Source: Martelella lutilitoris (GTDB taxonomy: Bacteria > Pseudomonadota > Alphaproteobacteria > Rhizobiales > Rhizobiaceae). From it: DNA of 64,000 bases. Position numbers and translations under genes: made by a program. Below are positions 11,375-19,553 of the stretch, in pieces. Under the pieces are notes generated by a model. It searched no databases. It saw only the letters and a list, made by a program, of their open reading frames with translations, and was not told the DNA's origin. The DNA lies in the NCBI RefSeq assembly GCF_005924265.1, contig NZ_VCLB01000003.1:124001-188000 (forward strand), given 5' to 3'. How positions within the stretch are numbered: position 1 is the first letter of the stretch; each line of letters opens with the position of its first letter.

Positions 11375-11424
11375 TTTCGCGTCCCGGACAATCCGTAACG
11401 AGCGAAAATGCCTTTCAGACGGAA

Positions 11425-12465
11425 CTACCGCTCAACCTCCCAGAAAAGCGGGAACTTGGGATCGAACACCGTCACCGGACCGGCGCCGGTTTCCCGCTTT
11501 TTCGGATAGTCGACCGCTTCGTCGCGCTTGACGAGCGTCACCCTCTCCTCGTTCGGGGAAAGCCCGTACCATGCCGGACCGTTGAGCGAGGCGAAGGCTT
11601 CGAGACGGTCGAGGGCGTCTTCGTTCTCGAACACATGGGCAAGGCAGCTCATCGTGTTCGGCGCGGTATAGATGCCGGCGCAGCCGCAGCCGCATTCCTT
11701 GGCCGGGTCTACATGCGGAGCGGAATCGGTCCCGAGGAAGAAACGGGCATCGCCCGAGGTCGCGGCCGCGACCAGCGCCTTGCGGTGCGCCTCGCGCTTT
11801 GCCACGGGCAGGCAATAGTAATGCGGGCGAATGCCGCCGACGAGAATGTCGTTGCGATTGATGATCAGGTGGTGTGTGGTGATCGAACCGGCGAGATTGC
11901 CCTCGGCAGCCGCGATATAATCGATCCCGTCCTTCGTCGTCACGTGCTCCATGGTGATCTTCAGCTCCGGCAGACGCTTGCGCAGCGGATCGAGCACGGT
12001 GTCTATGAAGACGGCCTCACGGTCGAAGATATCGACGTCGGCGCTCGTGACCTCGCCATGGACGCAGAGATTGAGCCCGATCTCCGCCATCTTCTCCAGC
12101 ACCGGCATGGCGTTGTCGAAATTGCGCACGCCGCTTGCCGAATTGGTTGTGGCACCAGCGGGATAAAGTTTGACGGCGGTCACAAGGCCGCTTTCGTGAG
12201 CGCGCGCGACGTCATCCGGGTCGGTCGTCTCGGTGAGGTAGAGCGTCATCAACGGGGTGAAGACCGCGCCTTGCGGCAGCGCCGCCATGATCCGCTCGCG
12301 ATAGGCGGCAGCATCGGCGGCCGTCACCACCGGCGGCACCAGATTGGGCATGATGATGGCGCGGGCAAAGTCTCGGGCCGTGTCGCCGATCACGCCCTCC
12401 ATCATCGCGCCGTCGCGCAAATGCAGGTGCCAGTCATCGGGGCGGCGGATCGTCAGTCTGTTCAT
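11425..12465 (-). CDS. pyrC: dihydroorotase, class II (PyrC)
   Basis: Cyclises carbamoyl aspartate to dihydroorotate in pyrimidine synthesis. The 346-residue length matches the E. coli-type enzyme (about 348). Zinc-ligand histidines are in [10 protein letters not shown] (residues 9-18). The carboxylated lysine is in [13 protein letters not shown] near 102, and [19 protein letters not shown] and GTDSAPH supply the other ligands. The ATG at 12465 is best placed behind GGAG on the minus strand; an ATG one codon upstream exists. It is divergent from pxpA. The next enzyme, pyrD, is also in this window but 32 kb away. Confidence 0.95.
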   Translation of the reverse strand: MNRLTIRRPDDWHLHLRDGAMMEGVIGDTARDFARAIIMPNLVPPVVTAADAAAYRERIMAALPQGAVFTPLMTLYLTETTDPDDVARAHESGLVTAVKLYPAGATTNSASGVRNFDNAMPVLEKMAEIGLNLCVHGEVTSADVDIFDREAVFIDTVLDPLRKRLPELKITMEHVTTKDGIDYIAAAEGNLAGSITTHHLIINRNDILVGGIRPHYYCLPVAKREAHRKALVAAATSGDARFFLGTDSAPHVDPAKECGCGCAGIYTAPNTMSCLAHVFENEDALDRLEAFASLNGPAWYGLSPNEERVTLVKRDEAVDYPKKRETGAGPVTVFDPKFPLFWEVER

Positions 12466-12691
12466 CATCTCACTCCATGGGCTCGACCTGATCCGGCAAT
12501 AGAGAATTTCAGGTCGGAAGGAAAGGCGGGGACGCCCCCGCAACAGGCGGAACCAACCTCTGAAGATATGCATTTTCGCATAGACAGCATGAGAAAAACG
12601 CAAACCAAACCATGAAAAATCCATTGTTTGCCCGTCCCCCAAGCCCCTACATTGGCAAGACAACGTTCTGGAACCACAGGGAGGCGAGACC

Positions 12692-13459
12692 GTGACGCGC
12701 CAGAGGATCGACATCAATTGCGACATGGGGGAAAGCTTCGGCGCCTGGGAGAAGGGCGACGACGCGGCGATGCTGAAGATCGTCTCTTCCGCCAATATCG
12801 CCTGCGGCTTCCATGCCGGCGATCCCGATATCATGGCCAGGACCTTTGCCCTTGCGCGCGAGCGCAACGTCGCCGTCGGGGCGCATCCGGGCTTTCCTGA
12901 TCTGATGGGCTTCGGCCGCCGGCAGATCCCCTATTCGGTCGGCGAGATCGAGCGGCTCGTCGCCTACCAGATCGGCGCCGCCCAGGCGGTCTCGCAATAT
13001 GTCGGTCACCCGATCACCCATGTGAAGCCCCATGGCGCGCTCGGCAATCTCGCACAGCATGACGAGGCCGTCGCCCGCGCCATCTGCAACGCGATCAAGG
13101 CGGTCGATTCCTCGCTGATCTGCCTGGCTATCGCGCTCGGTCAGCAGCACCGGATCGCCGAGGAGATGGGTCTGACCGTCGTCTCGGAGATCTTCGCCGA
13201 CCGCGCCTATACCGACGAGGGCATTCTGGTGCCGCGCGGCATGAAGGGGGCGGTGATCCGCGATCCGGATGCGGCGGCCTGGCGGGTTGTCGAGATGGTC
13301 AGCGAAGGCGCGATCGTCACCGTTTCCGGCAAGCGGCTTGAGACGCCGATGGGCTCGATCTGCGTTCACGGCGATGCGCCCGAGGCGCTCGCGATCGCCC
13401 AGGCCGTGCGCAGCGGGCTGGAAAAGCAGGGCTTCGCCATTGCCAACTTCATCCACTAG
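12692..13459 (+). CDS. pxpA: 5-oxoprolinase subunit A (LamB/YcsF family)
   Basis: PxpA works with PxpB and PxpC in ATP-dependent opening of 5-oxoproline to glutamate. The 255-residue protein begins [13 protein letters not shown], followed by [19 protein letters not shown] and [10 protein letters not shown], all family hallmarks. The GTG start at 12692 sits 6 bp behind GGGAGG. No pxpB or pxpC is present in this window, so the gene is separated from its usual partners. The genes on either side (pyrC and the ArsR regulator) give no functional link. Confidence 0.93.
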   Translation: MTRQRIDINCDMGESFGAWEKGDDAAMLKIVSSANIACGFHAGDPDIMARTFALARERNVAVGAHPGFPDLMGFGRRQIPYSVGEIERLVAYQIGAAQAVSQYVGHPITHVKPHGALGNLAQHDEAVARAICNAIKAVDSSLICLAIALGQQHRIAEEMGLTVVSEIFADRAYTDEGILVPRGMKGAVIRDPDAAAWRVVEMVSEGAIVTVSGKRLETPMGSICVHGDAPEALAIAQAVRSGLEKQGFAIANFIH

Positions 13460-13517
13460 GCTGTAACAGAGACAGATTGACCTTTTTGGCCGCCGCGGGA
13501 CCGGGCGGGTTTCGATC

Positions 13518-13548
13518 TTGACTTCTCTAGAAAAAATCGTATATACGA
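13518..13548 (+). promoter_or_regulatory. Predicted promoter with palindromic operator for the ArsR gene
   Basis: TTGACT (13518-13523) stands 17-18 bp before ATATAC/TATACG (13541-13547). The 12-bp perfect palindrome TCGTATATACGA (13537-13548) covers the -10 element, a typical place for an autorepressor site. The ATG at 13553 lies so close that the transcript would be leaderless or the real start is the ATG at 13574. Confidence 0.68.
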
Positions 13549-13552
13549 AATT

Positions 13553-13873
13553 ATGAAGATTGAATCCGAAAACATGGTCGAATCCGCGGATGAAGCCTGC
13601 GAGCTGTTGAAGGCGCTGGGCAATCGTCACCGGCTTCTCATTCTCTGCCAGCTCATCGACGGAGAGCGATCCGTCGGCGAGCTTGCGGATTTTCTCGGCA
13701 TCCGGGATTCCACCGTTTCCCAGCATCTGGCGCTGTTGCGGCGCGAGAAGTTGATCGCCGGCCGGCGCGAGGGACAAACGATCTGGTACCGGATCGAAAG
13801 CGAACCCGCCCGGCAGATCCTGACGACGCTTTATGACGCCTATTGCGTGAAAGACGGCAATCGGGCTAGCTAG
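13553..13873 (+). CDS. ArsR-type repressor with BigR/SqrR-like cysteine pair
   Basis: Small winged-helix DNA-binding protein (106 aa). The HTH includes LADFLGIRDSTVSQHLALLRRE, ending near residue 65. It lacks the ELCVCDL metal motif of ArsR/SmtB sensors. Instead it has Cys32 in LLILCQL and Cys98 in LYDAYC, 66 residues apart. That is the same spacing as the persulfide-sensing cysteines of BigR (42/108) and SqrR (41/107). By family knowledge such proteins release DNA when a tetrasulfide forms. A palindrome overlaps its own promoter. The ATG at 13553 or 13574 could be the start. An MFS gene follows at 46 bp and is a likely co-regulated target; no sulfur-oxidation gene is next to it. Confidence 0.88.
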   Translation: MKIESENMVESADEACELLKALGNRHRLLILCQLIDGERSVGELADFLGIRDSTVSQHLALLRREKLIAGRREGQTIWYRIESEPARQILTTLYDAYCVKDGNRAS

Positions 13874-13919
13874 AGCGCCACACACCATATGGGCGTGAGC
13901 CCGGAGCCCCTACCTGCCG

Positions 13920-15122
13920 ATGACCACCGCCGACAGCCCGGACACCGCGCGCCGCAATATCCGCATTCTCACCCTGTCTCAGGCCGTGGGCGGCGCTGCC
14001 CCGCCGATCGTCATCTCGCTTGGCGGCATCGTCGGGCAGCTTCTGTCGCCCGATCCGGCCTTCGCCACGGTTCCCGTCAGCCTCTATAATCTCGGCGTTG
14101 CCGCCGGCACGCTGCCGGCCGCCTTCATCATGCGCCGGGTCGGGCGCCGGCTCGGCTATATCTTCGGCGCGCTGATCGGGATTTGCGGCGGGCTTGTGGC
14201 GGCGACAGGCGTTGCCGCCTCCACCTTCCTCATCTTCTGCATAGGCACGATCCTGATCGGGCTTTACGGCGCCTACCTGCAGAGTTTCCGCTTTGCCGCG
14301 GCCGATTCGGTCTCCGGCGACATGAAGGCGCTCGCGATCTCGCGGGTGATGATCGGCGGACTGGCTGCGGCCATCATCGGCCCGCAGGTGGTGATCTGGA
14401 CCAGCGACGCCGTGCCGAACCTGCCCTATGTGGCAAGCTTCGTCAGCCTTTCGGTCCTTGCCCTTCTCACATTGCTTCTGGTTTCGCAACTGAAGGTGCC
14501 GCGCGCCGACAAGGCAGCCGCCGTCGATCTTTCCGGCGGGCGGCGCCTGTCGGAAATCGCGCGCTCGCCCCGCTTCATCCTTGCCGCCGGCACAGGCGTC
14601 ATTTCCTACGCGTTGATGGCCTTCATCATGACGGCGACGCCGCTGGCCATGGTCGCCTGCGGGCACACGGTCGGCGAGGCGACGCTCGGCATCCAGTGGC
14701 ATGTGCTCGCCATGTTCGGGCCCAGTTTCTTCACCGGCCGGCTGATCGCCCGTTTCGGCAAGGAGACCATCGCCGCCACGGGCCTTGTCCTGATCGCGGC
14801 CTGCGCGGCGATCGCGCTTTCCGGTCTCGGCCTCACCCATTTCTGGGCTGCCCTCATCCTGCTCGGCGTCGGCTGGAATTTCGGCTTCATCGGCGCCACC
14901 GCGATGATCACCGACTGCCATACGGCGGAAGAACGCGGCAAGGTTCAGGGGCTGAACGATTTCCTGGTTTTCGGCTCGGTGGCTTCCGCCTCCTTCCTCG
15001 CCGGCGCCCTGGTCAATACCGAAAACGGCTGGAGCCTGATGAACTGGCTGGTCTTTCCTGCCGTTCTGGTTGTCCTTATACCGCTTCTATTCGGTCGCCT
15101 CTTCAGCGCCTCGCGCGCCTGA
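13920..15122 (+). CDS. MFS transporter
   Basis: A 400-residue membrane protein with about 12 hydrophobic segments. The loop IMRRVGRRLGYIFGAL near residues 60-75 matches the MFS cytoplasmic 2-3 loop, and LIARFGKETIAATG near 276 is its repeat in the second half. A C-terminal NFGFIGATAMITDCHTAEERGKVQG stretch (split around 320-345) is typical of YnfM/UMF1-like drug or metabolite exporters, but the substrate cannot be assigned. It lies 46 bp after the ArsR-type gene with no terminator between, so it is probably part of that operon. Confidence 0.88.
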   Translation: MTTADSPDTARRNIRILTLSQAVGGAAPPIVISLGGIVGQLLSPDPAFATVPVSLYNLGVAAGTLPAAFIMRRVGRRLGYIFGALIGICGGLVAATGVAASTFLIFCIGTILIGLYGAYLQSFRFAAADSVSGDMKALAISRVMIGGLAAAIIGPQVVIWTSDAVPNLPYVASFVSLSVLALLTLLLVSQLKVPRADKAAAVDLSGGRRLSEIARSPRFILAAGTGVISYALMAFIMTATPLAMVACGHTVGEATLGIQWHVLAMFGPSFFTGRLIARFGKETIAATGLVLIAACAAIALSGLGLTHFWAALILLGVGWNFGFIGATAMITDCHTAEERGKVQGLNDFLVFGSVASASFLAGALVNTENGWSLMNWLVFPAVLVVLIPLLFGRLFSASRA

Positions 15123-15227
15123 CCGGCGCGCATATCTTCTCCCGTCTCGACTCAATTCCGGTTAATTCGGCAACACCCGAATTTTCGAGATACAACCTTT
15201 GGACGCATTCTGCTTTTTTCGTTCTGC

Positions 15228-15241
15228 ATGACATAAATCAA
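15228..15241 (+). promoter_or_regulatory. FNR/FixK-like box upstream of the cyd operon
   Basis: ATGACATAAATCAA differs from the consensus TTGAYNNNNRTCAA only at the first base. If its centre (about 15234.5) is at -41.5, the start site would be near 15276 and the -10 near 15264-15269, where TAAACC is found. This spacing fits class II activation by FnrN/FixK-type regulators. Direct sequence match; function inferred. Confidence 0.5.
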
Positions 15242-15353
15242 ATTGCCCGAAGGCCCTCTCGGCTAAACCCGTTGAATTAGAAGGGGGTTCGGTTGCGCAT
15301 TTCGATGTCGGACAAGGATGACCTTGCACGATATCAGATATCGCGTTACACAG

Positions 15354-15373
15354 TTTTCAGAAAAAACTGAAAA
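15354..15373. promoter_or_regulatory. Inverted repeat TTTTCAG-N6-CTGAAAA before the GbsR-type gene
   Basis: Two perfect 7-bp arms (15354-15360 and 15367-15373) flank an A6 spacer, 23 bp before the preferred start codon of the regulator. It may be the operator for that regulator, or a leader hairpin. There is no T tract, so a terminator is unlikely. Confidence 0.45.
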
Positions 15374-15395
15374 TACAGACCGATCAGGACAGCCG

Positions 15396-15974
15396 ATGAC
15401 AATGTCGCCCATCGTACAGGATTTCGTTCTCCATTTCGGCGAGATGGGCAGCCGTTGGGGCATCAACCGGTCGGTGGGACAGATTTACGCTCTTCTCTAT
15501 GCCTCGCGCGAGCCGCTTTGCGCCGACGACATGGTGAACGAGTTGAAGATTTCGCGGTCCAATGTGGCCGCCGGGCTGAAGGAACTGCAGTCGTGGGGAC
15601 TGGTTCTCCTGCGGCACAGGCCGGGCGACCGGCGCGACTACTACACGACGCCGGAGGATGTCTGGTCCATTCTGCGGACACTGGCCGAGGAGCGGAAGAA
15701 GCGGGAGGTCGACCCGACACTTGCCCTTCTTGCCGAAGTGACCACGCGCACGCCGCGCGACGAGGATGAGGAATACGCCCAGAAGCGCATGGGCGAAATG
15801 CATGACCTGATCGCAAGGCTCTCGTCCTGGTACGACGATGTGAAGGGCCTGGAGACGGAAAGGCTGCTGATGCTGCTCGGAATGGGCGCGCGGGTGACGC
15901 GACTGCTCGAGACGGCAGACAAGATGACATCGTTCGGCCGCAAGGCCGGGCGCGACCAGGAAGAGAAGGTTTGA
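15396..15974 (+). CDS. GbsR/MarR-type transcriptional regulator
   Basis: Winged-helix protein, 192 residues from the ATG at 15396, which has AGGA 5-9 bp upstream. An ATG at 15318 with AAGG touching it would add 26 residues. The HTH spans about residues 20-80 (GQIYALLYASREPLCADDM, then LKISRSNVAAGLKELQSWGL), and DRRDYYTTPEDVW forms the wing region. The C-terminal half is helical. GbsR-type regulators respond to diverse ligands. Here the gene directly precedes cydD by 3 bp, so it very likely controls, and is transcribed with, the cytochrome bd operon. The inverted repeat at 15354-15373 is a candidate site. Confidence 0.85.
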   Translation: MTMSPIVQDFVLHFGEMGSRWGINRSVGQIYALLYASREPLCADDMVNELKISRSNVAAGLKELQSWGLVLLRHRPGDRRDYYTTPEDVWSILRTLAEERKKREVDPTLALLAEVTTRTPRDEDEEYAQKRMGEMHDLIARLSSWYDDVKGLETERLLMLLGMGARVTRLLETADKMTSFGRKAGRDQEEKV

Positions 15975-15977
15975 GGC

Positions 15978-17765
15978 ATGAGCGAGCTTGTCTTTGAAAA
16001 AGCCGCCGATGAACGGAAGGACGCGCCGCGCGGGCAAACCCGCGCGGAACGCGCTACCGTGCGCCCTGCCTCGGCCGCGCAGAAGAGCCAGCGGCGCGCC
16101 CGGGCGCCCAAACCGCGCGGGCTGAAAATTGCCGCATGGCTGCAGACCTTCGCCGAACTGATGTGGCTGCCGCAGGCGGCCTGTCTCGCCCATGGCATCG
16201 GCCTGATCGCACGCGGCGAGGGCGTTTCGGCCGTGCTGCCGCTTGCAGCCGCCGTTCTCGCCCTCGGTTTTCTGAAGGCGATCGCCGAACGTGCGGGCAG
16301 CCGCCTTGCCTACAGGACCGCCCGTGCGATCCTCAGCGAAAAGCGCGAGGCCGCCCTTGCGGCCCTCAGCCGCCGTTCGCCGCTCGACACCAGCCGCGTG
16401 GCCTCCGGCGAGGCAGCCAGCGTGATCGCCGAACAGGCCGAGCATATCGTGCCTTATCTGGCGCGGTTCCAGACGGCCCGGTTCAAGGCCACGGTCGTGC
16501 CGCTTGCCATTCTCGCCGTCATCTTTCCGTTTTCGTGGATCGCCGGTCTCGTTCTATTGATTGCCGCCCCGCTGATTCCCGTCTTCATGGCGCTGATCGG
16601 CTGGAGCGCGCAGTCGGCGAGCGAAAAGCACCTCGCCGACATGGGCACGCTCAATGCCTTCCTTCTCGACAGGCTGCGCGGCCTTTCAACGATCCGCGCC
16701 TTTGATGCCGTCGATCTCGTCTCCCGTCGCCTCACGCTCCGCGCGGAAAACCTTCGCCGTCGCACCATGTCGGTGCTGCGCATCGCCTTCATGACCTCTG
16801 CCGTGCTCGAACTCTTCTCCGCGCTCGGCGTCGCCATGGCAGCGGCCTATATCGGCTTTCACCTTCTCGGCCAGATTGGCTTCGGTGCCTGGGGCGGCAC
16901 GCTGACGCTGTCCGAAGGCCTGTTCATCCTGTTGCTGGCCCCCGCCTTCTTCGATCCGCTGCGCATGCTCTCGTCCGTCTGGCACGACCGCGCGGCGGGC
17001 GAGGCAGCGCTTTCCGCCCTCGACAAACTGGCCGAGGATGGCCTGTCGATGGTCGGCGCCGAGAAGGAAGACATCGCACCTGCAAAAGCATCGGATCGGG
17101 TTCGTCCCGTCAGCGTCGAGTTCCGCGATCTCGGCTTTGTCCATCAAGGCTCGCGCGATCCGGTGTTCGAGGGATTCAATCTCCACGTTGCCCCCGGCGA
17201 ACATGTCGCTCTGCTCGGTCCGTCCGGCAGCGGCAAGTCGACGCTTCTGGCCCTGCTGGCGGGCCTTGCCGAACTTCGCCACGGCCGCATCCTCATCGAC
17301 GACGTGACGCTGGATGATGCCAATGCCGCGCGGCTTCGCACCCGCATGGCCTGGATCGGCCAGAACCCGCATCTTTTCGCCGGTTCGATTGCCGGCAATA
17401 TCCGCCTGCACCGCGATGACATTTCCCGCGGCGCCGTGGCCGATGCGCTGAAGCTTGCCTCGCTCGACCATGTCGCCGAGGCGCATGGCAATGCCATGGT
17501 CGGCGAGAACGGCGCGGGACTTTCCGGCGGCGAGGCCTTGCGGCTGACGCTGGCGCGCGCTGCCGCCAATCGTGCCGCCGGGCTGATCATCGCCGATGAA
17601 CCCACTGCCCATCTCGATCACCGCACCGCAAGCGATATTGCCGAGGCGCTGCTGACTCTCGCCAGCGGGCGTACGCTGATCGTCGCCACCCATGATCCGA
17701 TCCTTGCCGAGCGCATGGACCGTACTATTCGTCTCAACGCGGATTTCAGGGAGGTGGCGCAATGA
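15978..17765 (+). CDS. cydD: thiol reductant ABC exporter, subunit CydD
   Basis: Half of the CydDC heterodimer, an inner-membrane ABC exporter of cysteine/glutathione needed to assemble cytochrome bd. The 595-residue protein has an arginine-rich N-terminal extension of about 45 residues, a six-helix membrane domain, and an ATPase domain with Walker A GPSGSGKST near 414, signature LSGGEALRLTLARA near 515 and Walker B LIIADEPTAHLD near 535. The ATG is 3 bp after the regulator stop, and its end overlaps cydC by 4 bp (ATGA). Confidence 0.95.
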   Translation: MSELVFEKAADERKDAPRGQTRAERATVRPASAAQKSQRRARAPKPRGLKIAAWLQTFAELMWLPQAACLAHGIGLIARGEGVSAVLPLAAAVLALGFLKAIAERAGSRLAYRTARAILSEKREAALAALSRRSPLDTSRVASGEAASVIAEQAEHIVPYLARFQTARFKATVVPLAILAVIFPFSWIAGLVLLIAAPLIPVFMALIGWSAQSASEKHLADMGTLNAFLLDRLRGLSTIRAFDAVDLVSRRLTLRAENLRRRTMSVLRIAFMTSAVLELFSALGVAMAAAYIGFHLLGQIGFGAWGGTLTLSEGLFILLLAPAFFDPLRMLSSVWHDRAAGEAALSALDKLAEDGLSMVGAEKEDIAPAKASDRVRPVSVEFRDLGFVHQGSRDPVFEGFNLHVAPGEHVALLGPSGSGKSTLLALLAGLAELRHGRILIDDVTLDDANAARLRTRMAWIGQNPHLFAGSIAGNIRLHRDDISRGAVADALKLASLDHVAEAHGNAMVGENGAGLSGGEALRLTLARAAANRAAGLIIADEPTAHLDHRTASDIAEALLTLASGRTLIVATHDPILAERMDRTIRLNADFREVAQ

Positions 17766-19462
17766 GAGCCGGCAAGTTCACAAGCCTCGGTCCGATCATC
17801 CGGCTTTTCTGGCGCGAACGGCGCGGCGGGCTGATGGCGGGCGCCGCTCTTTCGGCCGCCACCGTGCTTGCCGGCATTGCCCTTCTCGGCGTTTCCGGCT
17901 GGTTTGTCACCGCCGCGGCCATTGCCGGGCTGACGACCGCCAGCGCGCTTGCCTTCGACGTCTTCGCCCCATCGGCGGCCATACGCTTTCTGGCTCTGTC
18001 GCGCACGGCGGCGCGCTATTTCGAGCGGCTGCAGACCCATGATGCGACGCTCAGGGTGCTCGCCGGTCTGCGTGTGCGCCTGTTTCAGGGCTTTGCCGCA
18101 CCGGGCGCCGCGAAGGCGCTTGCGCTGCGCCCCGCCCGCCTGCTGTTCCGCCTGACGGCCGATGTCGATGCACTGGATTCGCTTTATCTCAGAGTTCTGG
18201 TGCCGGGCTTCGTCGCAATCATTGCCGGCCTCGTCACCATCGCGGCCCTTGGCGCGCTGTCCTGGCCGCTTGCCTTTGCCGTTGGCGCCGCAATCGTCAT
18301 TCCGGGCCTGATGATCCCTGCCCTGTCAGCCCGTTTTGCCGAAAAGCCAGCACGAAGGCGCGCCCATGCGCAGGAAGCGCTCAGGGCCCGCGCGGTTGAT
18401 CTGGTTGCGGGCCAGAGCGAGCTTGCCTTTGCCGGCGGTCTTCAGGACCAGCGCGCCCGCGTTGCAGCGGCCGACGCCCGCGAATATGCCTCGGATCTGG
18501 CGCTGAACCGGATCGAGACCAATGCCGGTTTCGGCTTCGACATCGTCACCGCCCTCATCCTGTCCGGCGTGCTGCTGGCCGGCGCGGCACTGGCATCCGC
18601 CGGCACGGTGACGGCGCCGCTGGCCGCCCTCGCCCTGCTGATCGCCTTCGCCGCGCTGGAACCCTTCGCCGGCCTGCGCCGCGGCGCGATGGAGCTCGGC
18701 CGGACGCTTCTGGCCGCGCGCCGGCTCTCGCCGCGCCTAGATGCAACGCCTGGCAGCCGCTTCCGGCCGGAAGCGCCGACGCCCGGCAACGCCCTTGAAC
18801 TCAAAGACGTGACCATGCGCTACGAGGGCCGCGCCCGCGCCGCGGTCTCAAACCTCTCGCTTTCAGTGAAGACCGGCGAGAAGGTCGCGCTGATCGGCGC
18901 CAGCGGAGCGGGAAAATCCTCGATCATGGCGCTTCTTGTCGGCGAGGCCGTACCCATGACCGGTACCGTCGCAGCCCTTGACGCGACGATCCTCAGCCAG
19001 CGCACGGAGCTCTTTCAGGATTCGCTGCGCGCCAACCTGAAGATCGCAGCCCCTGCCGCAGATGACGACGCCATGATGGCAGCCCTTGATGCGGCCGGAC
19101 TCGGTGAAACCGTTCGCGCCCTGCCGGAAGGCCTTGATACCGATCTCGGCGAACAGGGCATCGGCCTTTCCGGCGGCCAGTCGCGTCGCCTGGCGCTTGC
19201 CCGCCTGCTTCTGCGCGACACGCCAGTGTTCCTGCTCGACGAGCCGACCGAAGGCCTCGACGGCAAAACGGCGCGCGATGTCATGTCACGGATCAATGCG
19301 CGTGCTAGCGAAGGCCGTACGCTTCTCGTCGCGACGCATATCCGCAGGGAGGCGGAAATCGCCGACCGACTGCTTGTTATCGATTCGGGACGGATCATTT
19401 CCGCCCCCAAACGAGGCGAACACGGCTTTGATGCCGCGCTCGCCGCCTTGAGGCCGGACTAG
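17762..19462 (+). CDS. cydC: thiol reductant ABC exporter, subunit CydC
   Basis: Partner of CydD. The 566-residue protein has a membrane domain with LLGVSGWFVTAAAIAGL near residue 40, typical of CydC, and RTAARYFERLQTHDATLRVL after it. Its ATPase domain has Walker A GASGAGKSS near 378, LSGGQSRRLALARLLL near 468 and VFLLDEPTEGLDG near 489. Translational coupling to cydD by ATGA overlap indicates equal expression of both halves. A 91-bp gap before cydA contains no clear terminator. Confidence 0.95.
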   Translation: MRAGKFTSLGPIIRLFWRERRGGLMAGAALSAATVLAGIALLGVSGWFVTAAAIAGLTTASALAFDVFAPSAAIRFLALSRTAARYFERLQTHDATLRVLAGLRVRLFQGFAAPGAAKALALRPARLLFRLTADVDALDSLYLRVLVPGFVAIIAGLVTIAALGALSWPLAFAVGAAIVIPGLMIPALSARFAEKPARRRAHAQEALRARAVDLVAGQSELAFAGGLQDQRARVAAADAREYASDLALNRIETNAGFGFDIVTALILSGVLLAGAALASAGTVTAPLAALALLIAFAALEPFAGLRRGAMELGRTLLAARRLSPRLDATPGSRFRPEAPTPGNALELKDVTMRYEGRARAAVSNLSLSVKTGEKVALIGASGAGKSSIMALLVGEAVPMTGTVAALDATILSQRTELFQDSLRANLKIAAPAADDDAMMAALDAAGLGETVRALPEGLDTDLGEQGIGLSGGQSRRLALARLLLRDTPVFLLDEPTEGLDGKTARDVMSRINARASEGRTLLVATHIRREAEIADRLLVIDSGRIISAPKRGEHGFDAALAALRPD

Positions 19463-19553
19463 ACCCCGGCCTCCAATAACGAAATGCGGTGCTGCCGTTG
19501 GTCCGGCAGAACCGATGAAACTTGAGACCCGGTTTGAACGCGGGAGAGACGCA

